Positions 8,030-17,910 are shown, counted from the stretch's first letter. The stretch is DNA of 64,000 nt from Pseudomonas sp. GOM7 (GCF_026723825.1 NZ_CP113519.1:4960001-5024000), one strand, 5' to 3'. Numbers and translations: made by a program. The notes: a model not told the origin generated them from the sequence alone.

Positions 8030-10860
8030 TGCTGCAGAAACTGCTGTCGTTTGCTGGTTTTCCAACAGTCTCTCGTACACCGACGCCAGCGCGAAGGCTC
8101 TTTGCCGATCCCGGCCAGCCCACTCGCCCCTTGATGCAGTCTGACGTCGACGCGATGTACAAACCGCTGCCCAGCTTTGCCTCCCAACTGCCATGGGTCG
8201 AATACCTCAAGGACGAGCAGGCGATCCTGCTGAGCGATGGTATCTCTGTCGGCGCCGCATTCGATGTAGGGACGATCCCCACCGAGGGGCGCGGCGAAGC
8301 CTGGTTGGAGCAGGTTCGCGACGTCATAGAAGATGCCCTGCAGGACAGCTTCAACGAGAAAGAGGACAGCCCCTGGGTCGTGCAGTTTTACTGCCAGGAC
8401 AGTGACGACTTTCGGGACTACCTGGAAGCGTTAAAGGCTCACATCAAACCGGAAATCCTGGATAGCGAGTTCACCCAAAGCTTTCTGGAGCAGACACGAA
8501 GGCACATGCAGGCGATCGCCAAAGAAGGTGGATTGTTCAAAGACGAAATGGTGACCCGCACGCCCTGGCGAGGAACCATCCGCAAGGCACGCATCGTGGT
8601 GTACCGCTGGATACCCAAAGGCGAGGGAGTTGATCTCTACGATATGTCCCCACTGGAGGCCCTGAATGATGCCTGTGCGCGACTGACTGCATCTCTGGCA
8701 GGTGCCGGAATACCAATAACACGCATGTCGAAGCGACAGTTTCATCGCTGGATGTTGCCCTGGTTCAACCCCGCCCCGGATGCTGGTGATCCACAGGCCT
8801 GGTATGACCTGGTCGACAAGAGCCACCTGGCGGCTGAAGAAGCACCGCCCCCGGGCTCACTCCCGATACCTGAAGATGATCTAGCTGAGTCCCTGCTTTT
8901 CACCTCGCCCAAGTCACTGCCAGAGATAGGCTGGGCGTTTGATGGCATCTACCACCAGATCGTGACGGTAGAGCGGCTGCGCAAGCAGCCTAGCCCCGGC
9001 CATTTCACGGGTGAGGTAAAGCGTGGCGATGCAATCAACGCGCTGTTCGACCTCATGCCAGATGGCTCCATCTTGGCCATCACCATGCTGGTCACTCCTC
9101 AGGACGTGCTCGAGGAGCACCTGGCCCAGCTCTCGAAGAAGTCGATCGGGGAGAACCTTGAGTCGGAGCTCACCGCTCGGGACTGCGCTGAAGCACGTCA
9201 GTATCTTGGGGAGCGCCACAAGCTCTACCGAGGCAGTATTTCGGTATACATCAAGGGGCATACGCGCGAGGAGTTACGCCGGCGCCGCCGACAGGTTGTC
9301 AACGCTCTGCAGCAGGCCAACCTGGAGCCCACCGCTGAAGCAGACGAAGTCGCTCCCTGCAGCAGCTACCTACGCTGGCTCCCCATGGCATTCAATCCCA
9401 TGGACGACAAGTACAACTGGTATTCCAAGTTCATGTTCGTCCAGCACATTGCTGGATTTGTGCCCCTATATGGCCGTTCGAGAGGAACTGGCACCCCGGG
9501 GCTGACATTCTTCAATCGTGGCGGGGAACCGCTGTGCTTTGACCCAACCAGCAAGCATGACCGGCAAGCCAACGGCCACTTACTCCTTCTGGGGCCAACT
9601 GGCGCCGGTAAATCTGCCACGCTGGTCAAGCTGATGATGGAGCTGATGGCCATACTCCGGCCGCGCATGTTCGTGATCGAGGCCGGCAATAGCTTCGGGC
9701 TGCTAGCCGATGATATGGCCAGGAAAGGCCTCACAGTGAACAGGATCACCATCAAGCCGGGCGGACTTGATCACAACGGTCATCAGTTGAGCCTGAATCC
9801 ATTCGCCGAAGCCTGGAAGCTGCTGGAACTGGCGAAGGTCGAGCTCGACGAACCAGAGTTGGATGATGCCGATGAACTCGCAGCGGATGATGACGACGCG
9901 CAGCGTGATCTCATGGGGGAGATGGAAATTGCTGCGCGCCTCATGATCACCGGCGGCGAGCCTAAAGAGATCGAGGCGATGACGCGCGCTGACCGGAGCA
10001 TGATTCGCACGGCCATTTTCAATGCTGCAATGGCCACGCGTGAACTCGGTGTGCAGACACTGCCTTCGCACGTTCGCGACGCCCTCTTCGGGTTGTCACG
10101 CGATGAGGACAAGCCAGAACGCCGAAGAGATCGGGCAGCAGAAATGGCTGAGTCGATGAATCTGTTCTGCCAGGGGTTTGAAGGCGAGCTGTTCGACCGG
10201 CCATCGGCGCCTTGGCCGGACGCCGACTTCACACTGGTTGACCTGGCGACCTTTGCGCGCGAGGGCTACGACGGCCAGATGGCCATCACCTACATTTCCC
10301 TTCTGAACCGAGCCAACAACATTGCCGAACGGGAACAGCATGCTGGTCGCCCCCTGATCGCGCTGACCGACGAAGGACACATCACAACGACGAACCAGCT
10401 AGTGGCTCCCTATGCGGTCAAAATCACCAAGATGTGGCGCAAGCTTGGGGCCTGGTACTGGATTGCCACTCAGAACCTGGCGGACTTCCCGGACATCGCG
10501 GAGAAAATGCTCAACATGATCGAGTGGTGGCTGTGCCTGACTATGCCGCCTGCAGAAGTGGAACAGATCGCACGCTTCAAGCGCCTGACAGATGCGCAGA
10601 AGGAGTTGCTGCTCTCGGCCACCAAGGAGCCTCGCAAATACACCGAAGGGGTCGTGCTTTCAAAACGGGTCGAAGCGCTGTTTCGGGTCGTACCGCCGAG
10701 CATCTACCTGGCTCTGGGTATGACTGAGAATGAAGAGAAGGCAGAGCGTCGTGAGCTCATGCGTGAGCACGGTGTATCAGAGGTTGAGGCCGCCTATATG
10801 GTTGCCAACAAAATCGACCTTGTTAGAGGAATCAAACCTCATGACCAGGTAGAAGCCTGA
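8029..10860 (+). CDS. Conjugative transfer ATPase, TIGR03744/PFL_4706 (VirB4/TraC type)
   Basis: The large ATPase (943 residues) that powers pilus assembly and substrate transfer at the inner face of the membrane. Walker A GPTGAGKS is at 522-529 and Walker B LIALTDEGH at 776-784. The region between (about 600-640) is unusually acidic (DELAADDDDAQRD). The N-terminal half is the VirB4/TraC-type domain without nucleotide motifs. Length fits the family. Start and stop both overlap the flanking genes, marking a continuous operon. Confidence 0.93.
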   Translation: MLQKLLSFAGFPTVSRTPTPARRLFADPGQPTRPLMQSDVDAMYKPLPSFASQLPWVEYLKDEQAILLSDGISVGAAFDVGTIPTEGRGEAWLEQVRDVIEDALQDSFNEKEDSPWVVQFYCQDSDDFRDYLEALKAHIKPEILDSEFTQSFLEQTRRHMQAIAKEGGLFKDEMVTRTPWRGTIRKARIVVYRWIPKGEGVDLYDMSPLEALNDACARLTASLAGAGIPITRMSKRQFHRWMLPWFNPAPDAGDPQAWYDLVDKSHLAAEEAPPPGSLPIPEDDLAESLLFTSPKSLPEIGWAFDGIYHQIVTVERLRKQPSPGHFTGEVKRGDAINALFDLMPDGSILAITMLVTPQDVLEEHLAQLSKKSIGENLESELTARDCAEARQYLGERHKLYRGSISVYIKGHTREELRRRRRQVVNALQQANLEPTAEADEVAPCSSYLRWLPMAFNPMDDKYNWYSKFMFVQHIAGFVPLYGRSRGTGTPGLTFFNRGGEPLCFDPTSKHDRQANGHLLLLGPTGAGKSATLVKLMMELMAILRPRMFVIEAGNSFGLLADDMARKGLTVNRITIKPGGLDHNGHQLSLNPFAEAWKLLELAKVELDEPELDDADELAADDDDAQRDLMGEMEIAARLMITGGEPKEIEAMTRADRSMIRTAIFNAAMATRELGVQTLPSHVRDALFGLSRDEDKPERRRDRAAEMAESMNLFCQGFEGELFDRPSAPWPDADFTLVDLATFAREGYDGQMAITYISLLNRANNIAEREQHAGRPLIALTDEGHITTTNQLVAPYAVKITKMWRKLGAWYWIATQNLADFPDIAEKMLNMIEWWLCLTMPPAEVEQIARFKRLTDAQKELLLSATKEPRKYTEGVVLSKRVEALFRVVPPSIYLALGMTENEEKAERRELMREHGVSEVEAAYMVANKIDLVRGIKPHDQVEA

Positions 10861-11207
10861 TGGCACTGCGCAGAACCCGTCTCATGGATACGACGCTTGG
10901 TGAACTGCGTCGGCTCAAAGAGATGGGGCCTGAGTCGAGCTACCGGGCAGCATTGAAGATTTCTGCCCCCACGATCCTCGAGGAGCTGATCGTCTTCCAG
11001 GACAGCCTAGAGGCGACCTCGAGCGAACGAATTTGCGAACTGGTTGCCGACTGGCTCTGGCTCCGGATCCTCGGTTGGTGTCAGAAGAACCAGGTATCGG
11101 AAGCGCAGCAAGATGAGCTGTTCAAGCTGTTTGAGTCGGTACGGCAAGGCCTACCACTCAATGACACGGGCCAAGGAAAAATTACCCCCAGACCAAAAAC
11201 TAATTAA
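10860..11207 (+). CDS. Hypothetical ICE protein after the VirB4-type ATPase, 115 aa
   Basis: A small hydrophilic, probably helical protein without signal peptide or membrane segment. ATG overlaps the ATPase stop. The TLGELRRLKEMGPESSYRAAL segment and a Trp-rich middle (VADWLWLRILGW) give no family I can name. It occupies the place where related elements also carry a short unnamed gene, so it is probably a real part of the operon. Confidence 0.6.
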   Translation: MALRRTRLMDTTLGELRRLKEMGPESSYRAALKISAPTILEELIVFQDSLEATSSERICELVADWLWLRILGWCQKNQVSEAQQDELFKLFESVRQGLPLNDTGQGKITPRPKTN

Positions 11208-11267
11208 GTAGTTCTTTGCAGCGCGCGTTTGATCAGGATGGCTCCATTGAAACTGAGGAGCCGTCCC

Positions 11268-11693
11268 ATGCATGCGAATCGAACTCACCTGATCCCTACG
11301 CTAATGCTGGGGTTGCTTTTCCCTCCCACAGTGGCCCAGGCCGCCCCAGACCAGGTCATTGTCTACACCACCAGTGATATTCACCTCAGCGGAGTCCCTG
11401 CCGACGCCAAGATCATTTCCCTGGATCGTGTGCAGGTGCTGGAGGAGCAGATCTCGCACGGACTATCTGCCAATCCACAGCAAGCGCAGGCGCAGATCAA
11501 TCAGCTAATGGGAAGCTCGCGTTGGCTCAAATTCAAAGACGAGATCAAAGAGGCCAACAGAGGTTTACAGCAAGCCTGGGCCGTGAAGATCGACAAGCTC
11601 CCCGCCGTCACCGTCAATGACAGTCACGTCGTTTATGGCCAGCCCAACGTCGCTGTCGCCCTGGAGATGATCCGTAAAGCGAGGGGGCTGTGA
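11268..11693 (+). CDS. ICE protein TIGR03757/PFL_4709 (DUF1525)
   Basis: A 141-residue exported protein of the second half of the mating apparatus. ATG 11268 is chosen since GAGGAG lies about nine bases upstream and it starts a normal signal peptide (LIPTLMLGLLFPPTVAQA); in-frame starts upstream would add an untypical basic leader. The mature part begins VIVYTTSDIHLSG, typical of the family, with an ICE-conserved SRWLKFKDEIKEANRG stretch in the middle. The stop overlaps the next ATG. Confidence 0.8.
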   Translation: MHANRTHLIPTLMLGLLFPPTVAQAAPDQVIVYTTSDIHLSGVPADAKIISLDRVQVLEEQISHGLSANPQQAQAQINQLMGSSRWLKFKDEIKEANRGLQQAWAVKIDKLPAVTVNDSHVVYGQPNVAVALEMIRKARGL

Positions 11694-12640
11694 TGCGTAT
11701 GACAGTCTCCTCGAAAGCACTGGGTGTCCTGTGCTTGAGTTTCTGCGGCAACACCTTCGCCCTCAATACCGCCACGATCACAGCTTCAACGCTGTCTCCT
11801 ACATGCCTGGATTATCGGGTTGTGGGTATCTGTTATTGGCTCTTCTGCACTGTCGCGGGTTGCAAGGTCAGAACATCGGTCAAGGTGCGTCATTACATTC
11901 CCGAGACGGTGGTATCGAGCTACTCGCAAACGGGAAATAACCCTTGGGTAGAAGTCGCACCATTGAGCATGCCCAATCCGCTGGCAATGGACGGTGGAGA
12001 AGACCAGTCATCGTCTAAATACAGCAGCCTGCGCTTCAAGAACGCAGATGTGGTTGGGCACCCTGGTGGTTATGCCCTTTCACAATTCGCCTCACAGTCT
12101 GGATACGCCTGCGCCACCGGCGCCTCACCCTACATGCCCTATTTCCTGAGCACTCTGGACTCGCTCGCCTGGCGACATAGCGTCCCGGAGTTGATGTATC
12201 CAGAAGCACTGATACCGGGTATGCGCGAGATCGGCTCGACTGCAGACAACTGGGGGCATCTCTACCCACGCACTGGCTGGGTCAACCAGACCAACGATTA
12301 CAAAGCGGCCGCAGTGGTCGCACAGCGCGCTGCAGATATCTTCACCCAGCGTTTTCAGCCCCATGTCTACCAACCTCTGACCCCCTCATCCCGTGCCGGT
12401 TATTGGCCCCCAGGGAAGATCAAAGAGGGCGACTCCAGCACTCATAAATGGCAAGCACTGTGGCCAAAGCTGGAGATGACGTGCGCAACCTTCCCCGATA
12501 CTGGTCTGCTGGATCCGGTCATCAGTGATAGCGCTTTCAACCACTCAGAGGAAGGCAGCTATGCCTGGTCGCTTTGGAGGCCTTATTCATGCTGCCAGCG
12601 ACGTGGGCAGATTTTCCTCGGCTCAGTGGATTTCCAATAG
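11693..12640 (+). CDS. ICE protein TIGR03756/PFL_4710, TraU-like
   Basis: A 315-residue secreted, cysteine-rich protein that resembles TraU of F-type systems, which is needed for DNA transfer and pilus function. A signal peptide (about 8-25) is followed by CLDYRVVGICYWLFCTVAGC, whose spaced cysteines likely form disulfides. ATG 11693 overlaps the preceding stop; a GTG one codon upstream is less likely. The family usually lies just before the PFL_4711 gene, as here. Confidence 0.83.
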   Translation: MRMTVSSKALGVLCLSFCGNTFALNTATITASTLSPTCLDYRVVGICYWLFCTVAGCKVRTSVKVRHYIPETVVSSYSQTGNNPWVEVAPLSMPNPLAMDGGEDQSSSKYSSLRFKNADVVGHPGGYALSQFASQSGYACATGASPYMPYFLSTLDSLAWRHSVPELMYPEALIPGMREIGSTADNWGHLYPRTGWVNQTNDYKAAAVVAQRAADIFTQRFQPHVYQPLTPSSRAGYWPPGKIKEGDSSTHKWQALWPKLEMTCATFPDTGLLDPVISDSAFNHSEEGSYAWSLWRPYSCCQRRGQIFLGSVDFQ

Positions 12641-12651
12641 GAGTTCATGGG

Positions 12652-14031
12652 ATGAAGACTAATTTCATCAATTACGCTGGCCTTTGGGTTGTACTTTCAC
12701 TTCATTCGCTACCAGCAATGGCGCTCATGGACGCAGGGGTCAGCGTGAATGATACGGGTGTCGGTGCAACAGTATCTGATGACTTGTATTACAAGATCGG
12801 AGGTGCGGAAGTAGCGACTCGCTCATCCAGCCGCATGAATACCATTGGGTTTGGTATTGGTGCAGAGTGGGAAGGCTTCCAGATGTGTAGCAAACTGGAT
12901 TTGGAGGCCACTGTTGCTAACCAGTTGAATGGTTTGTCCAATGGCTTCAAAAGCATGATGTCCGAAATCATGCAGGGAGCCACTGCAGCAATAGGCTCAT
13001 TACCTGCACTCATCATTAAGCGCGCCAACCCAGATCTCTATGACCTATTAAATAACGGGGTTCTACAAGCCCGAGTTGATTTTGATAAGGGTCAGCTCAA
13101 CTGCCAGCGCTTCACCGAGATCATGGAAGGGGCCATGTCTGGTACGGGCTGGGACAGAATGGCAGCGCTGAAAGCCTGGCAAGAAAAGATTGGAGAGATG
13201 CGTGGCGATGCAGTGGCCGTTCAAGAAGAAGTGGCCAAGGAGTCGGGCAACAAGGGTGTCCCGTGGGTCGGTGGCGAAACACGCGGTGGCCGTGGTCAGG
13301 CTCCCGTTTCCATCACCAAGGATACGGTGATCGCCGGCTACAACATTCTGAATGGACGTCATCAGGCCGACGATCTCTCACCCGTTCCATCCAGCTCGTG
13401 CACCGGCGAGCTATGCCGGCATTGGCCTACTCCCGAGGATGCCGCCGCGTTCATGACTCGAGTGGTCGGCGAGCAGCTCGTTCGTACCTGCGAAGGATGC
13501 GAGAAATCCAAGACCACCGCTGGCGTTGGGCTGATGCCTCTTATCGCGGAAGAGCAAGAGAAGATTCAGGTCGCTCTTGAGGACTTGGTCACCAAACGTG
13601 CGCCAATCAACGACGAGAACCTGGACAAGGCAAGTGGTGGGTCGATGCGTACTAATCGAACGCTCATCGAAGCGCTGCAGCGAGATCCAGACCAGAACGT
13701 ACTGATTCAGCGTCTATCAGGCGAGATGGCCCTGGTTCGTGTTCTGGAGCTAGCGGTATCGGTCAGTCGGGCGATGCTCGCCGGCATGAAGGAGCCCAAC
13801 ATCGCGAATGTATCGGAAGCGATGGCGACCAACGATCGCAGCCTCTCCATGCTCGAGCGCGAGATCAACATGATCAAGCTGGAGCTCGACCTGCGCAACA
13901 GCATCGCCAACAACACTGCGGTGACCATCCTAGAGCGACGTGCTGGCCGACGCGAAGCAGGCAAGCCTATTGATCAATATGACCCAGTCATAAATCGTCC
14001 GGCCCAGACAGATGAGTCGAGGGGCCAGTAA
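12652..14031 (+). CDS. ICE protein TIGR03755/PFL_4711, TraH-like position
   Basis: A 459-residue exported protein. The start at 12652 is supported by AGGAG about 8 bases upstream and a signal peptide ending SLHSLPAMA; an upstream ATG at 12574 lies inside the previous gene. The body is helical, with a conserved CxGELCRHWP segment and CEGC in the middle and long amphipathic helices at the C terminus (about 370-440). It follows TraU-like and precedes the TraG gene, as in F-like transfer clusters where TraH stands here; the equivalence is an inference. Confidence 0.8.
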   Translation: MKTNFINYAGLWVVLSLHSLPAMALMDAGVSVNDTGVGATVSDDLYYKIGGAEVATRSSSRMNTIGFGIGAEWEGFQMCSKLDLEATVANQLNGLSNGFKSMMSEIMQGATAAIGSLPALIIKRANPDLYDLLNNGVLQARVDFDKGQLNCQRFTEIMEGAMSGTGWDRMAALKAWQEKIGEMRGDAVAVQEEVAKESGNKGVPWVGGETRGGRGQAPVSITKDTVIAGYNILNGRHQADDLSPVPSSSCTGELCRHWPTPEDAAAFMTRVVGEQLVRTCEGCEKSKTTAGVGLMPLIAEEQEKIQVALEDLVTKRAPINDENLDKASGGSMRTNRTLIEALQRDPDQNVLIQRLSGEMALVRVLELAVSVSRAMLAGMKEPNIANVSEAMATNDRSLSMLEREINMIKLELDLRNSIANNTAVTILERRAGRREAGKPIDQYDPVINRPAQTDESRGQ

Positions 14032-14393
14032 TGAAGAGCTGGTTCATTCGCTACCTTACCAAGACGAGCTTCACAGCCATCTTCCTCACTTGGAGCTTTG
14101 TGGCACTGGGACTGGCCATGGCCATGCAGTTTGCCGGCGCGACTTTTGCCGGGGCCGGTCGGTTCAGTGAATCCGTGCAGACGGCCATGCCCTGGTTGTT
14201 TCCGCTCAGGGCCCTGATCTACATGTGGGGTGCCCGCTACTGGTGGACTCGTTACCGAACGCTCATCGAGGCGGGCCCACTTCCTGACCTGCAGCGACGT
14301 GCCCGAAACCGCATTGCGGTAGCCTGCTTCTTCTACATTTTGTTGGTCGAGTACGCCGCCTGGTCGGGCGTCCTGGAGGCTCGCGCATCATGA
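14031..14393 (+). CDS. Small ICE membrane protein, 120 aa
   Basis: A membrane protein with three predicted helices (about 12-37, 46-65 around WLFPLRALIYMWGARYW, and 94-112 VACFFYILLVEYAAW). Such a gene is regularly present between the PFL_4711 and TraG genes in this ICE class. It overlaps both neighbours. No domain name is recalled and its role is unknown. Confidence 0.7.
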   Translation: MKSWFIRYLTKTSFTAIFLTWSFVALGLAMAMQFAGATFAGAGRFSESVQTAMPWLFPLRALIYMWGARYWWTRYRTLIEAGPLPDLQRRARNRIAVACFFYILLVEYAAWSGVLEARAS

Positions 14394-15880
14394 TGACGCA
14401 CAGCTACTTGGAGTATTTCCTCACCCTGCTGGGCTGGATCCTCAACAACAGCCTGACAGACCTCCTGATCGGAACCGGCCTGGCCGTACTCCCCTTGGCA
14501 TTTGTGATCGCCAGCAGCTTCCTCAAAGCGCGTGACCAAGGGGCTGACGAAGGCAACAAGGGTGTGCTGGCCATGACCTGGGTTGAAACTCGGGTCTACA
14601 CCATGGTCTTCATCAGCATTTTTGGCTTCATTCCCTTCGTGCCCATCCAGCTCGGGGTGATCAAGATCGACAGCAGCCGATCCGATCAATGCGGTCGATC
14701 CGTCGTGCAACCTGCTAATACGGGGTGGGGTCAGAGTTTCAGCTCCCTGAATGGACAAAGCGCCAAGGTGCCAATGTGGTGGTTCCTCGTTCACACAATC
14801 TCCAAAGGTGTGACAACCGCTGCGGTTGCCAGCATCCCTTGTGGAACAGAGCTTCGTCAGGCGCAGATCGAGATCGACGAAATGCGCCTGACTGATCCTT
14901 ACCTGCGCCAAGAGGTCGGTGATTTCGTAAGGGACTGCTATGCGAACGCCCGAGTGGCGCTATTCGATGAGCGCCCAGCCCTGACCGAGGAACAGAAGAT
15001 CGATGTCGGCTGGATTGGTAGCAAGTTCTTCATGAGCACCGCTGGCTACTACGACCAGGAGTACTCGCGCACTCCTCGAGCTAACTGGCCGTATGACTCA
15101 ACGCGTGATGCTGGCCTGCCCCAGAACGCCGGCGGAGGCTTTCCCAAATGCAAGCAGTGGTGGGCTGACTCAGGCATCGGTCTTCGAGATCGGTTGATTG
15201 AGCAGATACCGCCTACGACCTGGGAGCGGGTGCGCAACGCCATTACCTTCACATCCCAGGCCGAGTCCGAGAATGCACTGATTCGCACACTGGTAAGCCC
15301 CAAGCGGCAGCGCCTGACAGAAGGCGGCATTTACCCCAGCTACAGCTCTCTCGATCCGTCTGCCCTCGGCTACGTTGGCGGAGCTGCTGCTGCCGTAGGC
15401 ACCGGACTGGGCAGTGTCGCGTTCTTCCCGATGATGCATGCAGTGAGGGAGACAATCCCATCGGTGCTCGCCTACACCATCATGATGGCCATCATTGCCC
15501 TACCCCTGGTGCTCGTCATTAGTGCATTTGACATCAAGGCATTCGTTACTTGCACCATCCTGATGTTCGCTCTGTACTTCCTGCACTTCTGGTTTGAACT
15601 TGCACGCTGGCTGGACAGCCGATTGCTTCAGGCGCTTTATGCTAGCGGCGGGCCGAATTTTGGAGAGGGAATACTCGACTTCTCCGCCGACCCTGCCGGA
15701 GACATGTACATGGACTTCGCTACAGCTTTGATGTTTCTAGTTGTCCCGGCGATATGGCTGGGACTGTTAGGATGGGCAGGCGTCAAAGGAGGTAACTTTG
15801 CCGGAAACGCAATAGACTCTGCCGGAAAGGGTGTAGGCAATGCTCAAAAGAGCGGACAGGACAAAATAGACCCTGTATGA
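14390..15880 (+). CDS. traG: Conjugal transfer protein TraG, N-terminal-domain type
   Basis: A 496-residue polytopic inner-membrane protein of the mating apparatus; TraG-N proteins act in pilus assembly and mating-pair stabilisation. Helices lie at about 20-45, 75-95, and four in the last third (around VLAYTIMMAIIALPLVLVI, FVTCTILMFALYFLHFW and ALMFLVVPAIWLGLLGWAG). A large periplasmic part with paired cysteines (QCGRS, IPCGTE, VRDCY, PKCKQW) separates them. It ends the rightward transfer operon; a 39-base gap separates it from the convergent DUF3742 gene. Confidence 0.87.
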   Translation: MMTHSYLEYFLTLLGWILNNSLTDLLIGTGLAVLPLAFVIASSFLKARDQGADEGNKGVLAMTWVETRVYTMVFISIFGFIPFVPIQLGVIKIDSSRSDQCGRSVVQPANTGWGQSFSSLNGQSAKVPMWWFLVHTISKGVTTAAVASIPCGTELRQAQIEIDEMRLTDPYLRQEVGDFVRDCYANARVALFDERPALTEEQKIDVGWIGSKFFMSTAGYYDQEYSRTPRANWPYDSTRDAGLPQNAGGGFPKCKQWWADSGIGLRDRLIEQIPPTTWERVRNAITFTSQAESENALIRTLVSPKRQRLTEGGIYPSYSSLDPSALGYVGGAAAAVGTGLGSVAFFPMMHAVRETIPSVLAYTIMMAIIALPLVLVISAFDIKAFVTCTILMFALYFLHFWFELARWLDSRLLQALYASGGPNFGEGILDFSADPAGDMYMDFATALMFLVVPAIWLGLLGWAGVKGGNFAGNAIDSAGKGVGNAQKSGQDKIDPV

Positions 15881-15919
15881 GACAAGCGGCCATACCCAGA
15901 GGGCCACTCTAGTTCGATT

Positions 15920-16273
15920 TCAAGATTTCCAGAAGTCCCAAGGATTCCAGGCGGTATTAAAGCCATCATCAAAAAAAGATTGATCTTGCTGCCTGCCTCT
16001 TGACCCAAAAGTGACAAGGACAAAAAGACCAATGATTGCTGCGGCGATCCAGAATGCAGCTAGCAATAAGGCAGCTACTCCTGCCACGCCCATCATTACT
16101 TTCAACACTAGCAAACAAGCTCTCAACATCTTGCCACGCTCACCAGCCCTTTGAATCAGGTTGTTCTCCATCCGGAACCAGGCTACACGAAAGCGCTTGA
16201 CCGCATTCCCCAGCTCGAAGCCGAAGCGATGGGCGAGAGATGGCTTATGGGCGCGGTACTGAGAGCTTGCCAT
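15920..16273 (-). CDS. DUF3742-family ICE membrane protein
   Basis: A 117-residue membrane protein typical of the spot downstream of traG in PFGI-1-class elements, transcribed toward it. The layout fits: basic N-terminal part (HRFGFELGNAVKRFR), two close hydrophobic helices (about 53-90: LLVLKVMMGVAGVAALLLAAF, then AAAIIGLFVLVTFG) and a hydrophilic tail ending WNPWDFWKS. The start at 16273 has AGAGGA five bases before it; a longer frame upstream lacks a better site. Function unknown. Confidence 0.75.
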   Translation of the reverse strand: MASSQYRAHKPSLAHRFGFELGNAVKRFRVAWFRMENNLIQRAGERGKMLRACLLVLKVMMGVAGVAALLLAAFWIAAAIIGLFVLVTFGSRGRQQDQSFFDDGFNTAWNPWDFWKS

Positions 16274-16407
16274 GATCGATTCCTCTGGGCAGCCACGTTT
16301 CGATTGCATAGTGCCACAATTAGGGCATGCCGGCGACCCAGTCAAGCTTTTTCGACGCGACGACATAGAGGCTGATGCAGTGCTATTGCAATGGCATCTG
16401 CTACAAC

Positions 16408-17790
16408 TTAGATATCCCCACGCAAAGCAACCATGATCTTTTTAGCTACATCTGCTGCTGATACTGGCCACTCACCACGACCGTGCGAGCTCTCCAAAGC
16501 CAATCTCGGTCTCAGCAGTTTCTCTCGCAACTGATCAAGCCCGTAAGTAAACAGCACATCCGGCACGCCCAAGAATGCACTCAGATACTGAGCAACAGTT
16601 CCCTCTCTCAGAACCCCATTGCGATTGTATTTCCGGCCAGAGTCATGCCCGGTTTCGGCCATACGCCTCCGTTTAGCTAGATTGTCGATTATCCCCGGAA
16701 TAAGGTTACCAGCATGATCAGGTGAGTTCACCCTCCCTTCAACCAGAGCATCTTTTGCACTAGCACATGCTCGCCAAATCATCGCGTAAATAGCCGACAA
16801 CGGGAACTCCCTGACGAGTACCGCTAACGAAACATTTAAGCGATTGTGCGCCCTAAACGTGACCAGCCCCTCTCGCAAGTGATATTCAAGGAAGGCTATA
16901 GCCTCATCAAGTACCAAAGATTGTGCCAAATCATAAACATCGTCTTCCCAGTATGGTCTGAACTCATTTGTCAGCTTGCGCTGTAGAAGTACCGACAAAG
17001 TTGAACGTGTAATTCTCTGCCCCTGCTCATCAAGAACGTTAAGTTCCCAAGTAAAACGTTCAAACCTACCAGCACGAGCATGACTCTCAGCCTCGCTAGG
17101 GATGTCCTGCTCACATGCCTTAATTAGGCCGCTTTCACATAATTCTGCAAGGAAGTCGCGCGTGAGTTTTAGCGACGTTGCCATCAGGGGCGCACCTTTG
17201 TCACCTGTACGAACCACATCGCCATTGAGGTTCTCCTCGCAACTCATAAGTCCCAAGAGGAGGAACACCTTACGAATGGACAGCAATGCAAGCCCGACTC
17301 CCTCGGGTTTAGTATTTAAAATACGGGCTGCCTTGAGATCCCTATCCAGTTGGGCACGTGCCTGTTTCTCTCGAAAAATCTTCCGCGCCGCCATGCAATT
17401 AACACATGCACACTGCCTTCGGATGCCATAGGCAACTTCTACTTTATGGCCACAAAGCAAGCACTTCAGCGGCTTTTCTTCTCGGCTACTCTTGGCCCTG
17501 CGCTTCTGCTCCATCGCCGAATGGCAGTATGGGCACGGTTTGTCTGTACGAAATACAGCAGGCAAGAGTACATTCAGCCGGTGATCCGTCGACAAAATCC
17601 CATATTCATTCGCCAGATCAACCAGCTTTTCTCCATGTAAATAGCGAGAGTAAATTTGCTCAATCTGAGCCTCAGTCAGATGACATAAGGCATCTTCGTC
17701 CCGAGGAAGGTTGCAATACAATCGAATTTCATCTTGCTTCGCCACACATAACCCCAGCACTGTCGCCCCAAACCAATTGTGTACAAGCAT
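16408..17790 (-). CDS. Unrecognised HTH and zinc-ribbon protein
   Basis: I do not recognise this family. Counting from an in-frame ATG at 17838, residues 54-92 (LTEAQIEQIYSRYLHGEKLV...) look like a helix-turn-helix of the transposase/recombinase kind, followed by cysteine pairs C102/C105, C126/C129 and C143/C145/C148 that look like zinc ribbons. The C-terminal 300 residues are helical without motifs. The N-terminal 16-31 residues of the longest frame look unlike protein, so the start may be ATG 17790 or GTG 17745 (GGGG six bases upstream). Base composition is more AT-rich than the transfer operon. Alone on the minus strand, it is either an ICE regulator or cargo. Confidence 0.7.
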   Translation of the reverse strand: MLVHNWFGATVLGLCVAKQDEIRLYCNLPRDEDALCHLTEAQIEQIYSRYLHGEKLVDLANEYGILSTDHRLNVLLPAVFRTDKPCPYCHSAMEQKRRAKSSREEKPLKCLLCGHKVEVAYGIRRQCACVNCMAARKIFREKQARAQLDRDLKAARILNTKPEGVGLALLSIRKVFLLLGLMSCEENLNGDVVRTGDKGAPLMATSLKLTRDFLAELCESGLIKACEQDIPSEAESHARAGRFERFTWELNVLDEQGQRITRSTLSVLLQRKLTNEFRPYWEDDVYDLAQSLVLDEAIAFLEYHLREGLVTFRAHNRLNVSLAVLVREFPLSAIYAMIWRACASAKDALVEGRVNSPDHAGNLIPGIIDNLAKRRRMAETGHDSGRKYNRNGVLREGTVAQYLSAFLGVPDVLFTYGLDQLREKLLRPRLALESSHGRGEWPVSAADVAKKIMVALRGDI

Positions 17791-17875
17791 AAAGCTCGTT
17801 GCTCTACCGCAACAGATGGTTTTCGGCCCTCGACGCATGGCCGACCAACCCTATGCAGACGATCTGGCTCAGGTA

Positions 17876-17910
17876 TTGACAGCGCATACGCTTCTTGCTG
17901 ATTCTATTGG
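17876..17910 (+). promoter_or_regulatory. Candidate promoter of the 18-25 kb gene block
   Basis: In the 345-base gap between the zinc-ribbon gene and the first small membrane gene, TTGACA occurs at 17876-17881 and, 50 bases later, again at 17926-17931, both followed by GC. After the first, TGATTCTATT starts about 17 bases downstream and could serve as a weak -10. The second has no good -10. This is motif reading only; the two spaced TTGACAGC copies might equally be a protein-binding site. Confidence 0.3.
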
